Shown: piece after piece, positions 25,288 to 33,666 of the stretch | How positions within the stretch are numbered: position 1 is the stretch's first letter | How the letters are laid out: every line of letters starts with the position of its first letter | NCBI GenBank assembly: GCA_027886975.1 | Contig: JAPCJK010000003.1 | Location: 1-49,000 of the forward strand | Reading direction: 5' to 3' | DNA from: Nitrososphaerota archaeon | GTDB taxonomy: Archaea; Thermoproteota; Nitrososphaeria; Nitrososphaerales; Gagatemarchaeaceae | Length of the DNA stretch: 49,000 nt | The notes under the pieces: model-generated | Databases searched by the model: none | The model's input: the letters and a program-made list of their open reading frames with translations, nothing else | What the model was told of the DNA's origin: nothing | Translations under genes and position numbers: made by a program

Positions 25288-25437
25288 CTATTTCAGGGGT
25301 CGGAAGGAGTTTTGGACACCTCCGGAGGAAATCGAGCTAGTTTGTGTGGGAGTCTGATTGTGGAGCCCACCAAGGATGACAGAAGCGATGACTAGGAAGA
25401 CTACGACTAGCGGGAGGATTATCAGCTTCTTCCGCAA
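25288..25437 (-). CDS. 49-residue secreted or membrane-anchored small protein
   Basis: MRKKLIILPLVVVFLVIASV followed by ILGG is a basic start plus one hydrophobic helix; the remaining 23 residues are Ser/Thr/Gln-rich and polar, like an extracellular tail. The TTG start at 25437 is about 25 bases from a minus-strand GGTTAAC. It fills what otherwise looks like a 350-base gap. No family recognised. Confidence 0.5.
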   Translation of the reverse strand: MRKKLIILPLVVVFLVIASVILGGLHNQTPTQTSSISSGGVQNSFRPLK

Positions 25438-25549
25438 CACGTCTTGTTTGATTCTTCAGGTGTTAACCGTGTGCAGGCCTGGCGGCGTACTTGTGTTACA
25501 GAGTCCAATGAGCATAGTTAAGAAGAACCCGAGTCAAGATTTTTGACGA

Positions 25550-25900
25550 ATGCCAGGAGCAATCCACAACGGGGTGCCTCAAGAAGAAGAGGCTCTGATC
25601 TCATTCGTAAGGTCAAAAGACGGGAAGACAAAGACAATCCCCGTCTGGTTCACCGTAAACGGAGGAAAGTTGGAGTTGCTGCCGATGTACGGGTTGAAGA
25701 CGAAGTGGTTTGCTGACGTAGAAAAGGCTGGAAAAATCGACCTGAGGATCAAGGAGTGGAAGAAGGCCTCCAAACCGAAGATTCTGCGAGACTCAAAGGC
25801 GATTGATGACATCAAGCGCAGGTTCAGTGTGAAATATGGTGAACGTCAGGTAAAGCAGTACTACCCGACCTCAGATGTCGCCCTAGAAATCTCGCTCTAG
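25550..25900 (+). CDS. Small split-barrel nitroreductase/F420-like protein
   Basis: 116 residues with SKDGKTKTIPVWFTVNGGKL and LLPMYGLKTKWFADVEKAG, the pattern of small beta-barrel flavin- or F420-binding proteins (deazaflavin nitroreductase/PPOX-like). Single domain, no signal. ATG start 30 bases after TAGTTAAGAAG. Cofactor and substrate are inferred. Confidence 0.65.
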   Translation: MPGAIHNGVPQEEEALISFVRSKDGKTKTIPVWFTVNGGKLELLPMYGLKTKWFADVEKAGKIDLRIKEWKKASKPKILRDSKAIDDIKRRFSVKYGERQVKQYYPTSDVALEISL

Positions 25901-25905
25901 CGGAA

Positions 25906-26082
25906 TTACCTTCTTCGCGCGACCCAGACAGGCATTCTCTTCGCAGTGCAGTTGCCGCAGAAGGTCTTCATCTGCCTGCTTGTTTCGTCGAAGATGGTCG
26001 TCGAGTGGGACATGCAAACCTGGGCACTGCATTCAGCGCACGACGCTACCGCGTGACCCTTGCATACCGAACATCTTGCCAT
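25906..26082 (-). CDS. 58-residue double zinc-finger (B-box-like) protein
   Basis: MARCSVCKGHAVASCAECSA opens a series of CxxC and CxxxH pairs (Cys at 4, 7, 15, 18 and 23, His at 26, then CGNC near 43), giving two zinc sites. The tail is basic (AKRMPVWVARRR). I start at ATG 26082; longer frames upstream lack coding character. Function unknown. Confidence 0.65.
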   Translation of the reverse strand: MARCSVCKGHAVASCAECSAQVCMSHSTTIFDETSRQMKTFCGNCTAKRMPVWVARRR

Positions 26083-26219
26083 TCTTTTTCCCCAATTTTC
26101 CCGCGACAAACAAGCACTGTCCGGGGCCTCGTCGAGCTGGTTAGAGTTCGTCGGAGCGGCGAACGGTGCGGGTCTGGCGCAAGAATGTCTAGGACGCGCC
26201 CGGTTAATAAACCAGTGCC

Positions 26220-26471
26220 CTAAATTGGGAGCTTGACTTCGCCGGGGAACTCCGGTATCCCTTTTAGCTCCAGGGACTTCGAGTACTCGGTGGCTTTCTC
26301 TTCTGGCACGAAGGCACTCATGGCCTTCGAGTTGCCATCGCCATCGCAGATTACCAGGGCGGCCAGCGCATTCTTGCCCGGGACCACCTTGTGGAGCATC
26401 TCTTCTCCCACTGGTGTCCAATCAGTCAGTCCCAACTTCAGGAAGAGCATCGGGTAGCAAGGGCCTGCCAC
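26220..26471 (-). CDS. Conserved-looking hypothetical protein downstream of EamA transporter
   Basis: 83 residues from a GTG at 26471. The reading frame stays open upstream, through 20 coding-like codons (DYFAAVQEGRRRVNESINIL), to the TAG that ends the EamA gene, which is in the same frame. No standard start codon lies in that stretch, so either an unusual start is used, or the GTG is right, or the TAG is read through. No motif recognised; the protein is alpha/beta with GKNALAALVICDGDGN near its centre. Confidence 0.5.
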   Translation of the reverse strand: MAGPCYPMLFLKLGLTDWTPVGEEMLHKVVPGKNALAALVICDGDGNSKAMSAFVPEEKATEYSKSLELKGIPEFPGEVKLPI

Positions 26472-26546
26472 GCCTTGAAGGATGTTGATGGATTCATTGA
26501 CTCGGCGCCTCCCCTCCTGTACGGCCGCGAAGTAGTCCGTCCGTCT

Positions 26547-27434
26547 CTAACCTCCTAGATACAGTAGCGTGAAGACGACGACGAGGGAAATGACGACGCC
26601 GGCCATCTGGTTCAATTCCAGGCGCTCCTTGAGGAACACAAGTCCGTAGGCGGAGGCAACGGCTCCGCCCATGCCGGAAAGAGCGGCGACGACAGGGAGT
26701 GAGCCACCAGCGGCAGATATCCCGTAGGTGAAAGAAAGGAAGCCGGCCGCCTCGAGAACCCCCATTACCAAGATTATCCTCGAGAAGGCGAGTCGAGAGG
26801 GCCTGACTTGCTGGTGCAGCACGGGCGCTAGTAGGAAACCTGCGACGATGGCTACCGATCTGAGGACCATCGCTGGGACCACAATGCTGACGAATGGTGC
26901 CGCGTACCCGATGCCTATGTACACGGTGCCGAAGAATAGTGAGGACCCGATGGCCGAACCGATGCCGGCTGTGATGTTGGGCGCCCCCTTGCCCCGTAGG
27001 TAGGCCCCGAGCTCGGAGAAGCGGGTAGAAAGGAGGATCACCCCCACTATGATTCCAGCGATGGCGAGGATGCGTATTGACGACAGGAAGGTTCCCAATA
27101 TGACGACGGAGAGCACGGTGGTGACGGCTGGAAATGTGTAGGCCACGGGAGCCACGACCGACACCACCCCCTTGTGGAAGGCCCTGTAGAGGAAATTGAA
27201 TGCAACGAAGTTCAGGGCCCCTGCCCCGACTAGGACTAGGATCGGGAACGTGGCGAGCTCGAGGTTGGGGCTTAGCACCGGCACCAGGGCTACGAGGACC
27301 ACGAGGGTGACTACGTTTGAGTACACCACGGTCTTGTAGTATCCAACCTTCTCCGACTGGTACCTGGAGAGGTAGTCTGCAGTCCCCCAGCAGAAGGCTG
27401 TAGCAAGGCCAGTCGCGATCGAAGAGTACACCAA
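26547..27434 (-). CDS. EamA/DMT-family transporter (10 helices)
   Basis: 295 residues with ten hydrophobic helices in two EamA repeats; first helix ATGLATAFCWGTADYLSRYQ and second repeat ending AVASAYGLVFLKERLELNQM, the usual end of EamA repeats. Exports or imports a small metabolite. TTG 27434 gives normal family length; the longer frame upstream overlaps the divergent gene. Confidence 0.85.
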   Translation of the reverse strand: MVYSSIATGLATAFCWGTADYLSRYQSEKVGYYKTVVYSNVVTLVVLVALVPVLSPNLELATFPILVLVGAGALNFVAFNFLYRAFHKGVVSVVAPVAYTFPAVTTVLSVVILGTFLSSIRILAIAGIIVGVILLSTRFSELGAYLRGKGAPNITAGIGSAIGSSLFFGTVYIGIGYAAPFVSIVVPAMVLRSVAIVAGFLLAPVLHQQVRPSRLAFSRIILVMGVLEAAGFLSFTYGISAAGGSLPVVAALSGMGGAVASAYGLVFLKERLELNQMAGVVISLVVVFTLLYLGG

Positions 27435-27465
27435 TTTGTGTGCTGAGACATCCTCCTCGGATTCT

Positions 27466-27475
27466 GCTTTAAGAG
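27466..27475. promoter_or_regulatory. Shared TATA-like box between divergent genes
   Basis: CTTTAAGAG is nearly self-complementary and is the only TATA-like sequence in the 64 bases between the EamA and oxidoreductase starts. It is 29 bases from the plus-strand TTG and 36 from the minus-strand TTG. Confidence 0.4.
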
Positions 27476-27498
27476 GAGTCCTGAAGCGGGGCGATTCC

Positions 27499-28506
27499 TT
27501 GAAGGTTGATGCCGAGGTCGCCGTGGGGTCGCCGGTCGAGGTCGTCGAACTTGCCAGGAAGGCAGAGGAGTTCGGGTTTGACTGCTTCTGGGTCAACGAG
27601 ATCAAGCATGACCCCTTCGTGCAGCTTGCCCTGGCGGCGCAATCCACGAAGAAGATTGCGCTTGGAACATCCATCGCTTTGGCCTTCACAAGAAGCCCGA
27701 CAACACTTGCCTACACAGCATGGGACCTGCAGAGCGTTTCCCAAGGAAGACTCCTGCTCGGGCTTGGCACTCAAGTGAAAGGCCACCTCGAGCGAAGGTT
27801 CGGGATGAAGTGGGAGGCCCCGGCCCCGAAGATGAAAGAGGTCATTCGTGCCATGAGGTCGGTCTGGAGAAGTTGGCAGGATGGGACGAAGTTAGATTTC
27901 AACGGGAGGTTTTTCAAACTGGACCTCATGAGTCCGTTCTTCAGTCCGGGTCCAATCGAACATCCCTCGATTCCAATCTATGTGGCAGGCGTCAACGAGG
28001 GAATGTGCAGTTTGGCGGGGGCGGTCGCAGATGGACTGCACGTGCACCCTCTTCACACGATGAGATACCTTCGAGATGCCATAGTTCCGGCGGTGGGAGA
28101 AGGGCTCGTCAAAGCTGGAAGAAAGAAGGAAGAAGTCGCAATAGCGGCGTCGGTGTTTGCCGCCGTCGGAGAGACAAGCCGGGAGATCGAGAACATCAGG
28201 GAGTCATACCGGGGACAGGTGGCTTTCTATGCATCGACGAGGACATACAGGAAGGTGATGGAGCTGCATGGGTGGGGCGACATATGCGACAGACTGCATG
28301 AGCTCTCGACGAAAGGTGACTGGGAGAAGATGGCTTCCGAGATAGGAGATGACGTCTTGGACGAGTTCGTCGTCCAAGGGACGTGGAGCGGGATAGGGAG
28401 GACCATCGAAAACAGGTACAAGGGCTTCGCGGACAGGGTCAGGCTTTACCTTCCTTTCGACGGCGACGAAAAGTGGAAGGATTTGGTCGCAGGGTTCAGA
28501 GCTTGA
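27499..28506 (+). CDS. LLM-class F420-dependent oxidoreductase
   Basis: 335-residue TIM-barrel enzyme of the luciferase-like monooxygenase class. MKVDAEVAVGSPVEVVELAR begins at TTG 27499; further marks are FDCFWVNEIKHDPFVQLALA near 27, LGTSIALAFTRSPTTLA near 55, GRLLLGLGTQVKGHLERRFG near 85 and PSIPIYVAGV near 160. Archaeal members use F420. Substrate unknown. Its 3' end overlaps the convergent methyltransferase by 11 bases. Confidence 0.88.
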   Translation: MKVDAEVAVGSPVEVVELARKAEEFGFDCFWVNEIKHDPFVQLALAAQSTKKIALGTSIALAFTRSPTTLAYTAWDLQSVSQGRLLLGLGTQVKGHLERRFGMKWEAPAPKMKEVIRAMRSVWRSWQDGTKLDFNGRFFKLDLMSPFFSPGPIEHPSIPIYVAGVNEGMCSLAGAVADGLHVHPLHTMRYLRDAIVPAVGEGLVKAGRKKEEVAIAASVFAAVGETSREIENIRESYRGQVAFYASTRTYRKVMELHGWGDICDRLHELSTKGDWEKMASEIGDDVLDEFVVQGTWSGIGRTIENRYKGFADRVRLYLPFDGDEKWKDLVAGFRA

Positions 28507-29074
28507 CGCTAACTTCTACCGCGTCCCCCTGGTTGGCTGTGGCAACGTTGTAGCCAACGGGGAAATCCCTGTAGGCGCTCTTGTAATTCCCAGAGTTCCT
28601 GACGTACTCGAGGTAGTCGGCGACCTCTGATGCGTGCGACCTGACATTGTCGGCGACGACCACGCTTCCTTTGTGAAGAAGGCGTTCGACCGACTTGAGG
28701 TATGTGAGATATTCCACTTTTTCTGCGTCAAGGAAGACCATATCGAAACTTCCCTTGAGGGTAGGAAGAACCCCTTTGGCGTCGCCAACAACCACCTCAA
28801 TGCGGTCTGAGAGTCCGGCCTTTTCGAAGTTTGAGCGAGCAGTCCCAGCGATGTTCTCACTCAGCTCCACGCATGTGATCTTCTGGCCTTTCTTCAGGTG
28901 CCTGCCCATCCTGATCGCGCTGTAGCCGACGAGGGTTCCCACCTCGAGGATTGTGGAAGGCTTGTGTTTCAAGACCAGTTCATCGAGAATCTCCCCTCTC
29001 TCCGGCCCGATGATTGGCCACCTCTGCCCAGGGGCTACCCTCTCAATCGATTCAAGGACTTCTTCAGGCTTCAC
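28496..29074 (-). CDS. SAM-dependent O-methyltransferase (COMT-like)
   Basis: 192 residues. SAM site ILEVGTLVGYSAIRMGRHLK near 42, ITCVELSENIAGTARSNFEK near 66, FDMVFLDAEKVEYLTYL near 110 and VVVADNVRSH near 137 follow the catechol-O-methyltransferase layout with a metal-binding Asp/Asn set. GTG start 29 bases from a minus-strand CTTTACACC. Confidence 0.85.
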   Translation of the reverse strand: MKPEEVLESIERVAPGQRWPIIGPERGEILDELVLKHKPSTILEVGTLVGYSAIRMGRHLKKGQKITCVELSENIAGTARSNFEKAGLSDRIEVVVGDAKGVLPTLKGSFDMVFLDAEKVEYLTYLKSVERLLHKGSVVVADNVRSHASEVADYLEYVRNSGNYKSAYRDFPVGYNVATANQGDAVEVSVKL

Positions 29075-29172
29075 GGCCCGAATTGGCCTGCAGCTCGGTG
29101 TAAAGGTGTCGGTCTCTGTTCAGAAGGCGGGACAAGCTTTTAGTAGCGGAAACCATGGTTTCCTGTGAATTC

Positions 29173-29517
29173 ATGTCAGCTGAGCAGGTAGATGTCAAGG
29201 AAATTCAGAGGCAAGTTTCAAAGGTTGTAGACCCTGAAATTGGGATGCCAATCGTGGAGATGAACCTCATCGACAAGCTGGACGTCAAGGACGGGATGGT
29301 TGACGTCGAATATCACGCGACAACACAATATTGCCCCCCAGTCTTCGCACTCAAGATCTCCCAAGACCTGAGGGACGGCTTGATGCAGGTCAAAGGGGTG
29401 AAGGCGGTGAAGGTGATGGTCACCGGACACTATTTCGCCGAAGCAATCAACAGGCAGGTAAACAAGCCAGCATCGGGGCCGGAGCCCGGTCCCGCAGAAC
29501 AGGCACCCAAGCAGTAG
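29173..29517 (+). CDS. MIP18/DUF59-family metal-sulfur cluster assembly protein
   Basis: 114 residues with VSKVVDPEIGMPIVEMNLID near 14 and the conserved Cys in TTQYCPPVFALKISQDL near 55. DUF59 proteins help build or deliver iron-sulfur clusters. A Pro/Gly-rich tail closes the protein. ATG 29173 chosen over 29155; AGCTTTTAGTAG lies upstream. It abuts the convergent DUF4443 gene with no gap. Confidence 0.85.
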   Translation: MSAEQVDVKEIQRQVSKVVDPEIGMPIVEMNLIDKLDVKDGMVDVEYHATTQYCPPVFALKISQDLRDGLMQVKGVKAVKVMVTGHYFAEAINRQVNKPASGPEPGPAEQAPKQ

Positions 29518-30138
29518 CTACACGAGGGTCAACGTGGCCGAGAGAGCACCTAGCTTTGCCGTTGTTTCGTCGCTGGCTCCGCACAGGATTACGGCGTCAC
29601 CGTTCTTTGGTTTGAGTTGTTCCCTTAATGCTGACCATGTTTTGCTCGGGAAATCCTTCTCGCAGTCGGACGAGCCCCCTGGTATGGAGAATTTCCCTGA
29701 CTTCATGACGTAGGTCGAGGCCCCAGTTGCACTCACTTTGACTGCGGCGTCTCGCTGCTCCAAGCCTGCCCTCATGTTTCTCGCCGCGCCCCTGACTGCG
29801 ATTCCGACCTGGAAGTCGCCGACGGTGAGCGACGAACCCTTGAGGGATACGGTCGGAGAGAACTCTTCTTGAATCGATTTGAAGACTCTCTTGCCTGCAG
29901 GGGTCAGGTGGCAACCCGACGCAGTCGTCCCAGCGTATCCGTCTTCTCTCAGCTTCTTGATTACGGTGCGGACTGCCCCCTCGCCTAGCCCAGAACGAAC
30001 GGCCAAGGAATGTCTGCCGATCACGCCGCTCTCCCCTATGGTCATGAATGCCAGCAGAAGATGCGCTCTATCGAACGACGCCGGAGGTCCCTGGATGGGT
30101 CTTTCGCTAATTTGGAGGAGACTGGCAAGCGACGGCAT
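29518..30138 (-). CDS. Winged-helix regulator with C-terminal DUF4443-like domain
   Basis: 206 residues. Residues about 22-90 form a winged helix (HSLAVRSGLGEGAVRTVIKK, then LREDGYAGTTASGCHLTPAG); residues about 95-206 match the DUF4443 type domain (FQVGIAVRGAARNMRAGLEQ, DGDAVILCGAS-like end) seen in thaumarchaeal regulators. ATG start 26 bases from a minus-strand GTTATAG. Likely a small-molecule-responsive repressor or activator. Confidence 0.75.
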   Translation of the reverse strand: MPSLASLLQISERPIQGPPASFDRAHLLLAFMTIGESGVIGRHSLAVRSGLGEGAVRTVIKKLREDGYAGTTASGCHLTPAGKRVFKSIQEEFSPTVSLKGSSLTVGDFQVGIAVRGAARNMRAGLEQRDAAVKVSATGASTYVMKSGKFSIPGGSSDCEKDFPSKTWSALREQLKPKNGDAVILCGASDETTAKLGALSATLTLV

Positions 30139-30484
30139 TGAAGGGCCGTTGCGGCGGTTCTCTATAACTCGTTTCCTGGTAATTGGCCGCTTTTTCTCTG
30201 CGGTGCGAAGTGTCCTCTACACGCCAAAGGGCATAGCCCCCGGTAGGCAGGAGGCCCGAGTCGGGAGCAGACTGAAAGAGACTCAGCCTATTGAAAACAG
30301 AGACGAAGGACCCCTGAATCTCGTGCCTCGGGGGCCATTGAGTTTGATGTGCCTGCGCCTGTTCATGCCTCCCGAAACGGCGGGAATCCCAGATGAACAG
30401 GGAAATCAACGATTGCTGACCAACGACTCAAGGAGTCACACTGGCCATGACTGCTTAAGTGGACGATGGCAGGCGCCTTTCCGA
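30139..30484. other. Intergenic region with promoters only
   Basis: About 345 bases. It holds the minus-strand TATA box of the DUF4443 gene (near 30164) and a TGCTTAAGTGG box (near 30455) for the metalloprotease. I found no tRNA, repeat or credible ORF between them. Confidence 0.4.
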
Positions 30485-30853
30485 TTGAAAGTATCGCTGG
30501 ACGACATGAAAGTCTCGGTCGTCGCCCTCATTCTCGACTCAAAGCCAGAGGACGCCCTTGGCCTCTTGTCGAAGTGGTACAAGGTTCCCGCGCCGAAGCT
30601 GGGGGTCGGGGTGGTGGAAGGGAAGACCAAGGGGGTGGCGGCTGTTTACTCTCTCAGGAGGAAGGAAATCCTGGCGGCGCGAAGAGAGTACCTCTACGAC
30701 CCGTTCGTGATGATTCACGAATTCTATCACCACCTAAGGTCGGTGAGCGGACGCCACAAGGGGACGGAGAAGGATGCTGACAAGTTCGCACTGGAGTTCA
30801 TCGAAGCTTACCGCAGGCGGGTGGCGGGCCTTGAGAGTGGGCCTGTCGACTAG
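30485..30853 (+). CDS. Small HExxH putative metalloprotease
   Basis: 122 residues. The zinc motif HEFYHH (about residue 80) fits HExxH and is followed by EKDADKFALEFIEAYRRR, which supplies a possible third ligand. Upstream, LGVGVVEGKTKGVAAVYSLR forms beta strands as in minimal gluzincins. TTG 30485 lies 30 bases from the TATA-like box; ATG 30506 is also possible. Substrate unknown. Confidence 0.65.
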   Translation: MKVSLDDMKVSVVALILDSKPEDALGLLSKWYKVPAPKLGVGVVEGKTKGVAAVYSLRRKEILAARREYLYDPFVMIHEFYHHLRSVSGRHKGTEKDADKFALEFIEAYRRRVAGLESGPVD

Positions 30854-31008
30854 AGCCCGACCGCCGACCAGATGTCGTCGTCGTTGTCCAGGCTTGTGAA
30901 GCCGCATCTGTCACATTTTGTCCCCCTGATGGTCGTTGGCTTGTCGCTCGGCCCCACTGTGCGCACATACTCAACCATCTGGCCGGCGTGACACTTGTCG
31001 CAGATCAA
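30850..31008 (-). CDS. 52-residue zinc-ribbon protein
   Basis: Two CxxC knuckles (CDKC at 3-6 and CDRCG near 34) separated by a 27-residue loop make one zinc ribbon, with an acidic tail DNDDDIWSAVGL. It starts at TTG 31008 and its stop overlaps the stop of the metalloprotease. No regulator or enzyme domain. Too short for a 60-residue cut-off but with clear coding character. Confidence 0.6.
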   Translation of the reverse strand: MICDKCHAGQMVEYVRTVGPSDKPTTIRGTKCDRCGFTSLDNDDDIWSAVGL

Positions 31009-31098
31009 TCCAGTTGGACGCCCTCGCCCGGCGTATTAAGATGCGGCAGGTGTGAAGGGTTCAGGTTATTTGGGAGGCATATGGCTCTTGAAGGTGGG

Positions 31099-31548
31099 AT
31101 GAAGCGGATAGCTTTCAGCTCTCCGACGGTCGGACGGGACGAGTGCATATTCTGTCGGATAATCTCGAGGAAGGCACCAGCGAACATTGTTTACGAAGAC
31201 GACAAGTACGTCGCTTTCTTGGACACGTTCCCATTCTCCAGGGGGCACACGCTGGTCTGCCCTAAGGAACACGGGGAGACGATCTGGGACATGAAGGAGG
31301 CCGACATCGCGGAACTGTTCAAGGTAGCTTCCAAGGTCTCGAAGGCGGTCGTATCAGCGATGGGAGCGGATGGGTTCAGGTTCGTGCAGAACAATGGGGA
31401 GGCAGCCAATCAGGTGGTGGCCCATGTCCACGTGCACGTTATCCCAGTGAAGATGGAAGACAAGGGGAGGTTCGTGGAAAGGAAGAGGTTCACCCCAGAG
31501 GAGATGAGCGCGGCGGCGAAGACCATACGGTCAGAAATGAGCGAATGA
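31099..31548 (+). CDS. HIT-family nucleotide hydrolase
   Basis: 149 residues with a zinc-binding CIFC near 16, DDKYVAFLDTFPFSRGHTLV near 34 and the histidine triad HVHVHVIP near 110. Members cleave nucleotide phosphoramidates or dinucleotides. ATG 31099 lies 29 bases after GGTTATTTGG; ATG 31081 is in frame. Family assignment is secure, substrate not. Confidence 0.92.
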   Translation: MKRIAFSSPTVGRDECIFCRIISRKAPANIVYEDDKYVAFLDTFPFSRGHTLVCPKEHGETIWDMKEADIAELFKVASKVSKAVVSAMGADGFRFVQNNGEAANQVVAHVHVHVIPVKMEDKGRFVERKRFTPEEMSAAAKTIRSEMSE

Positions 31549-31554
31549 GGGGCG

Positions 31555-32742
31555 TCAGGGAAGGAAGACCGAAATAGTCGTGATAGCCGAGTTTGTGCTG
31601 GAACCTGTAATCAAGTAAATGGTGTAGACGCCCGCACCATAATTGGTTCTGAATTTCTGAAGAGAGAAGGCAATGTCGACCTGGGTTGAGGAAAACGTCC
31701 ATTTGTCGGCGCACGTAGTTGTCCCGGTCTGGAATTGGGCACAGTTCCCCAGAAGGGAATCCCTTGGGAGGACGCCCCCGACAAGTGTTCCGGGGCCATA
31801 TTCGTGGGGTCCGCTGTTGAGCTGTGATATCGTCTGCGCTGACGGCATGTCATCGAAGGCGATGTAAATCGAGTTGGGGGTCGCAAAGGCCTGGGTCGGG
31901 ACCCCTGTCATCATCACATAGTGAGGATTCGAACTGGAGGCTCCGGTTACAGAGAAGTTGAGTTTGATGTAGTCATTCACAAATTCTTCGTCGAAATATA
32001 CGTGGGTCCCGTTGTACGCCACCCCGATAGACACTTTGTTGTGAAGGGGATCGAGGATGTTGTATCTGTGTCCGTTGTTGCAGCATGCGCTATCGTTGTA
32101 AACCATCGAGTGCTCGAGTATCTTGATTGCGTCCTCGACGGGAGCGATTGACGTAAAGTGGTTGGCGGAGTAGGAGAAGAAGGCAACGTTCTCGAAGTCT
32201 GCCCCGAGTCCTCCCAGGAGGGAATAGCGCATGTACGGCTTGAGGCCCTGGGTGTCGAAGTGGCTGAAGTAACCGTAGTAGAGCATTGAATCCGCGTGCT
32301 GTTGTGCGGCCTGGTTGTAGTCAAGGGTCACGGGGCCAGAGCCGTTCGCTGCGCGGTCCGCGTTGATCAAAGTAAGCGTGTAGGACACAAGGTCGCAGTA
32401 AACAGCCGGATACGATATGTTGGCTGAACCGTTCCTTATGTCGGGAGCGGCCAGGGGCCGGACAGAAACAACGCTGGAGCAATTGGTATTCGGGGCAGTT
32501 GTGCTGCTAGTCGGGCCGACGGTGCTGGTCTGAGTCCCCAGGCCGGTGGAGGTCAGCTGTGAGAAGATTGAGTAGCCTTGTTTCAGGGCATTGGAAAGGT
32601 ACGGGGCCCCCACCACAAACGCGGCGAGCAGGATGAGGGCCGTGATAATCAGCGCAGCGGCTCGACGGGACTTCCGTGGGGGGCCTTCGGTGCTGACATG
32701 AGTTTCGGTAGTTACAGAACGGTAATGAGGCCCTACCTTCAA
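31555..32742 (-). CDS. Membrane-anchored CAP (SCP/PR1) domain protein
   Basis: 395 residues. A membrane helix (about 30-52) is followed by a Ser/Thr-rich linker with Asn-Xaa-Thr/Ser sites and then a CAP domain (about 115-260): HADSMLYYGYFSHFDTQG, ENVAFFS and NNGHRYNILDPLHNKVSIGV hold the cavity His and Glu residues. The final 130 residues are beta-rich and unassigned. It should face outward from the membrane. TTG start, 30 bases after TTAATAT. Two Cys pairs suggest disulfides. Confidence 0.85.
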   Translation of the reverse strand: MKVGPHYRSVTTETHVSTEGPPRKSRRAAALIITALILLAAFVVGAPYLSNALKQGYSIFSQLTSTGLGTQTSTVGPTSSTTAPNTNCSSVVSVRPLAAPDIRNGSANISYPAVYCDLVSYTLTLINADRAANGSGPVTLDYNQAAQQHADSMLYYGYFSHFDTQGLKPYMRYSLLGGLGADFENVAFFSYSANHFTSIAPVEDAIKILEHSMVYNDSACCNNGHRYNILDPLHNKVSIGVAYNGTHVYFDEEFVNDYIKLNFSVTGASSSNPHYVMMTGVPTQAFATPNSIYIAFDDMPSAQTISQLNSGPHEYGPGTLVGGVLPRDSLLGNCAQFQTGTTTCADKWTFSSTQVDIAFSLQKFRTNYGAGVYTIYLITGSSTNSAITTISVFLP

Positions 32743-32825
32743 GATAATGCAGACCCAGTCCGTCTTGATATTAAGCGAATTGTAGCTTCCGGGTGTTCAA
32801 AGTGGTTGGACGGGGCTTGGACCGA

Positions 32826-32850
32826 TGGCTGTGGCAAGTCGCCACAGCCA
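32826..32850. other. Perfect 10-bp hairpin between the ESCRT-III and CAP genes
   Basis: TGGCTGTGGC and GCCACAGCCA flank the five-base loop AAGTC. On the minus strand it follows the ESCRT-III stop by about 33 bases and precedes the CAP gene by about 84. It could end or stabilise the ESCRT-III transcript, or bind a protein. No U-tract follows directly. Confidence 0.6.
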
Positions 32851-32883
32851 CGTGATCCAATCGAAATACCTGGGATGCTTGCT

Positions 32884-33531
32884 CTAGATTGCGAGTCCTT
32901 CCTTTTCCGGCTCGGCGAACACGCCGGCGGGAATCTGTGGGAAGTCCTCCTTCATCCTCTCTTCGGCGACGGCTGCTGCTTCCTCTAGGACTTTCTGGGC
33001 GTCTTCGTTGGCTGCGGTGAAGTTGAGGGAGATTCCTTCTGTTGTGCCTGCGTCCACGAGGACTGTGCTGAGCAGGCTTGAGATCTCGCCGATTTCTTTG
33101 TCTGCTTCGGGGAGCGCCAGCCTCAGGCTCTCCTTCATCCCCCTGATGACGGAGACAGCAGGAGCCAGTGTGTCCGCTATCTCGCCGAGGTCGGTGATGG
33201 TACCTAACCTGAGCGAAATCTGTTCAAGCGCAAGCTGGGCCTGTGTTACCATCTTGCCCATCTTCCTGACTTCGGAGAGCTCGTTGGCGTAGACTGCGGC
33301 GTGCTGGGTGTCGTGCTTGGCGAGGGATGAGACTACGTTCTTGAAGATCGTCGAGTCGCGCTGCTTGATTCTGTTCACAGTGTTGTCGAGCTGGGAGATG
33401 AGGACGCGAATCTGTCTGTTTGCCTGTTCGATTTGAGGTTTCAGTGGACCTGCTGGACGAACTGATCCCCTTAGCTTGTCTATAAAGCCGGGGCCCTGGT
33501 CTTTCGTTTCCCATTTTGATGAAAAGCTCAT
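32884..33531 (-). CDS. cdvB: ESCRT-III (Snf7/CdvB-like) protein
   Basis: 215 residues with the ESCRT-III pattern: basic N-terminal helical hairpin (LKPQIEQANRQIRVLISQLD, then YANELSEVRKMGKMVTQAQL) and an acidic C-terminal region (EEAAAVAEERMKEDFPQIPA). In TACK archaea these proteins polymerise at the membrane during cell division. No C-terminal winged helix is seen, so it resembles the CdvB1/B2 paralogues more than full CdvB. ATG 33531 is about 32 bases from a minus-strand GGTATATT box. Other cdv genes are outside the window. Confidence 0.85.
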   Translation of the reverse strand: MSFSSKWETKDQGPGFIDKLRGSVRPAGPLKPQIEQANRQIRVLISQLDNTVNRIKQRDSTIFKNVVSSLAKHDTQHAAVYANELSEVRKMGKMVTQAQLALEQISLRLGTITDLGEIADTLAPAVSVIRGMKESLRLALPEADKEIGEISSLLSTVLVDAGTTEGISLNFTAANEDAQKVLEEAAAVAEERMKEDFPQIPAGVFAEPEKEGLAI

Positions 33532-33666
33532 TATTGGACCGCTATTTGCCCTGAGTTCCAATATACCGACTGCTCTAATCCCGGTGCCAGTTTGAAGAAA
33601 AATTGTTGACTGTGCGCTGCATAGGGTCCTAGGCAGATAAAAGGTGCCGGAAAACGGAGCGCAGGG

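Noticed and set aside
29879-30484. N-terminal 200 codons of the metalloprotease frame
   Set aside because: They run antisense through the DUF4443 gene and a non-coding gap; the protease domain starts at 30485.
31920-31940. T-loop-like GATTCGAACT
   Set aside because: It lies inside the CAP-domain coding sequence and no other tRNA arms surround it.
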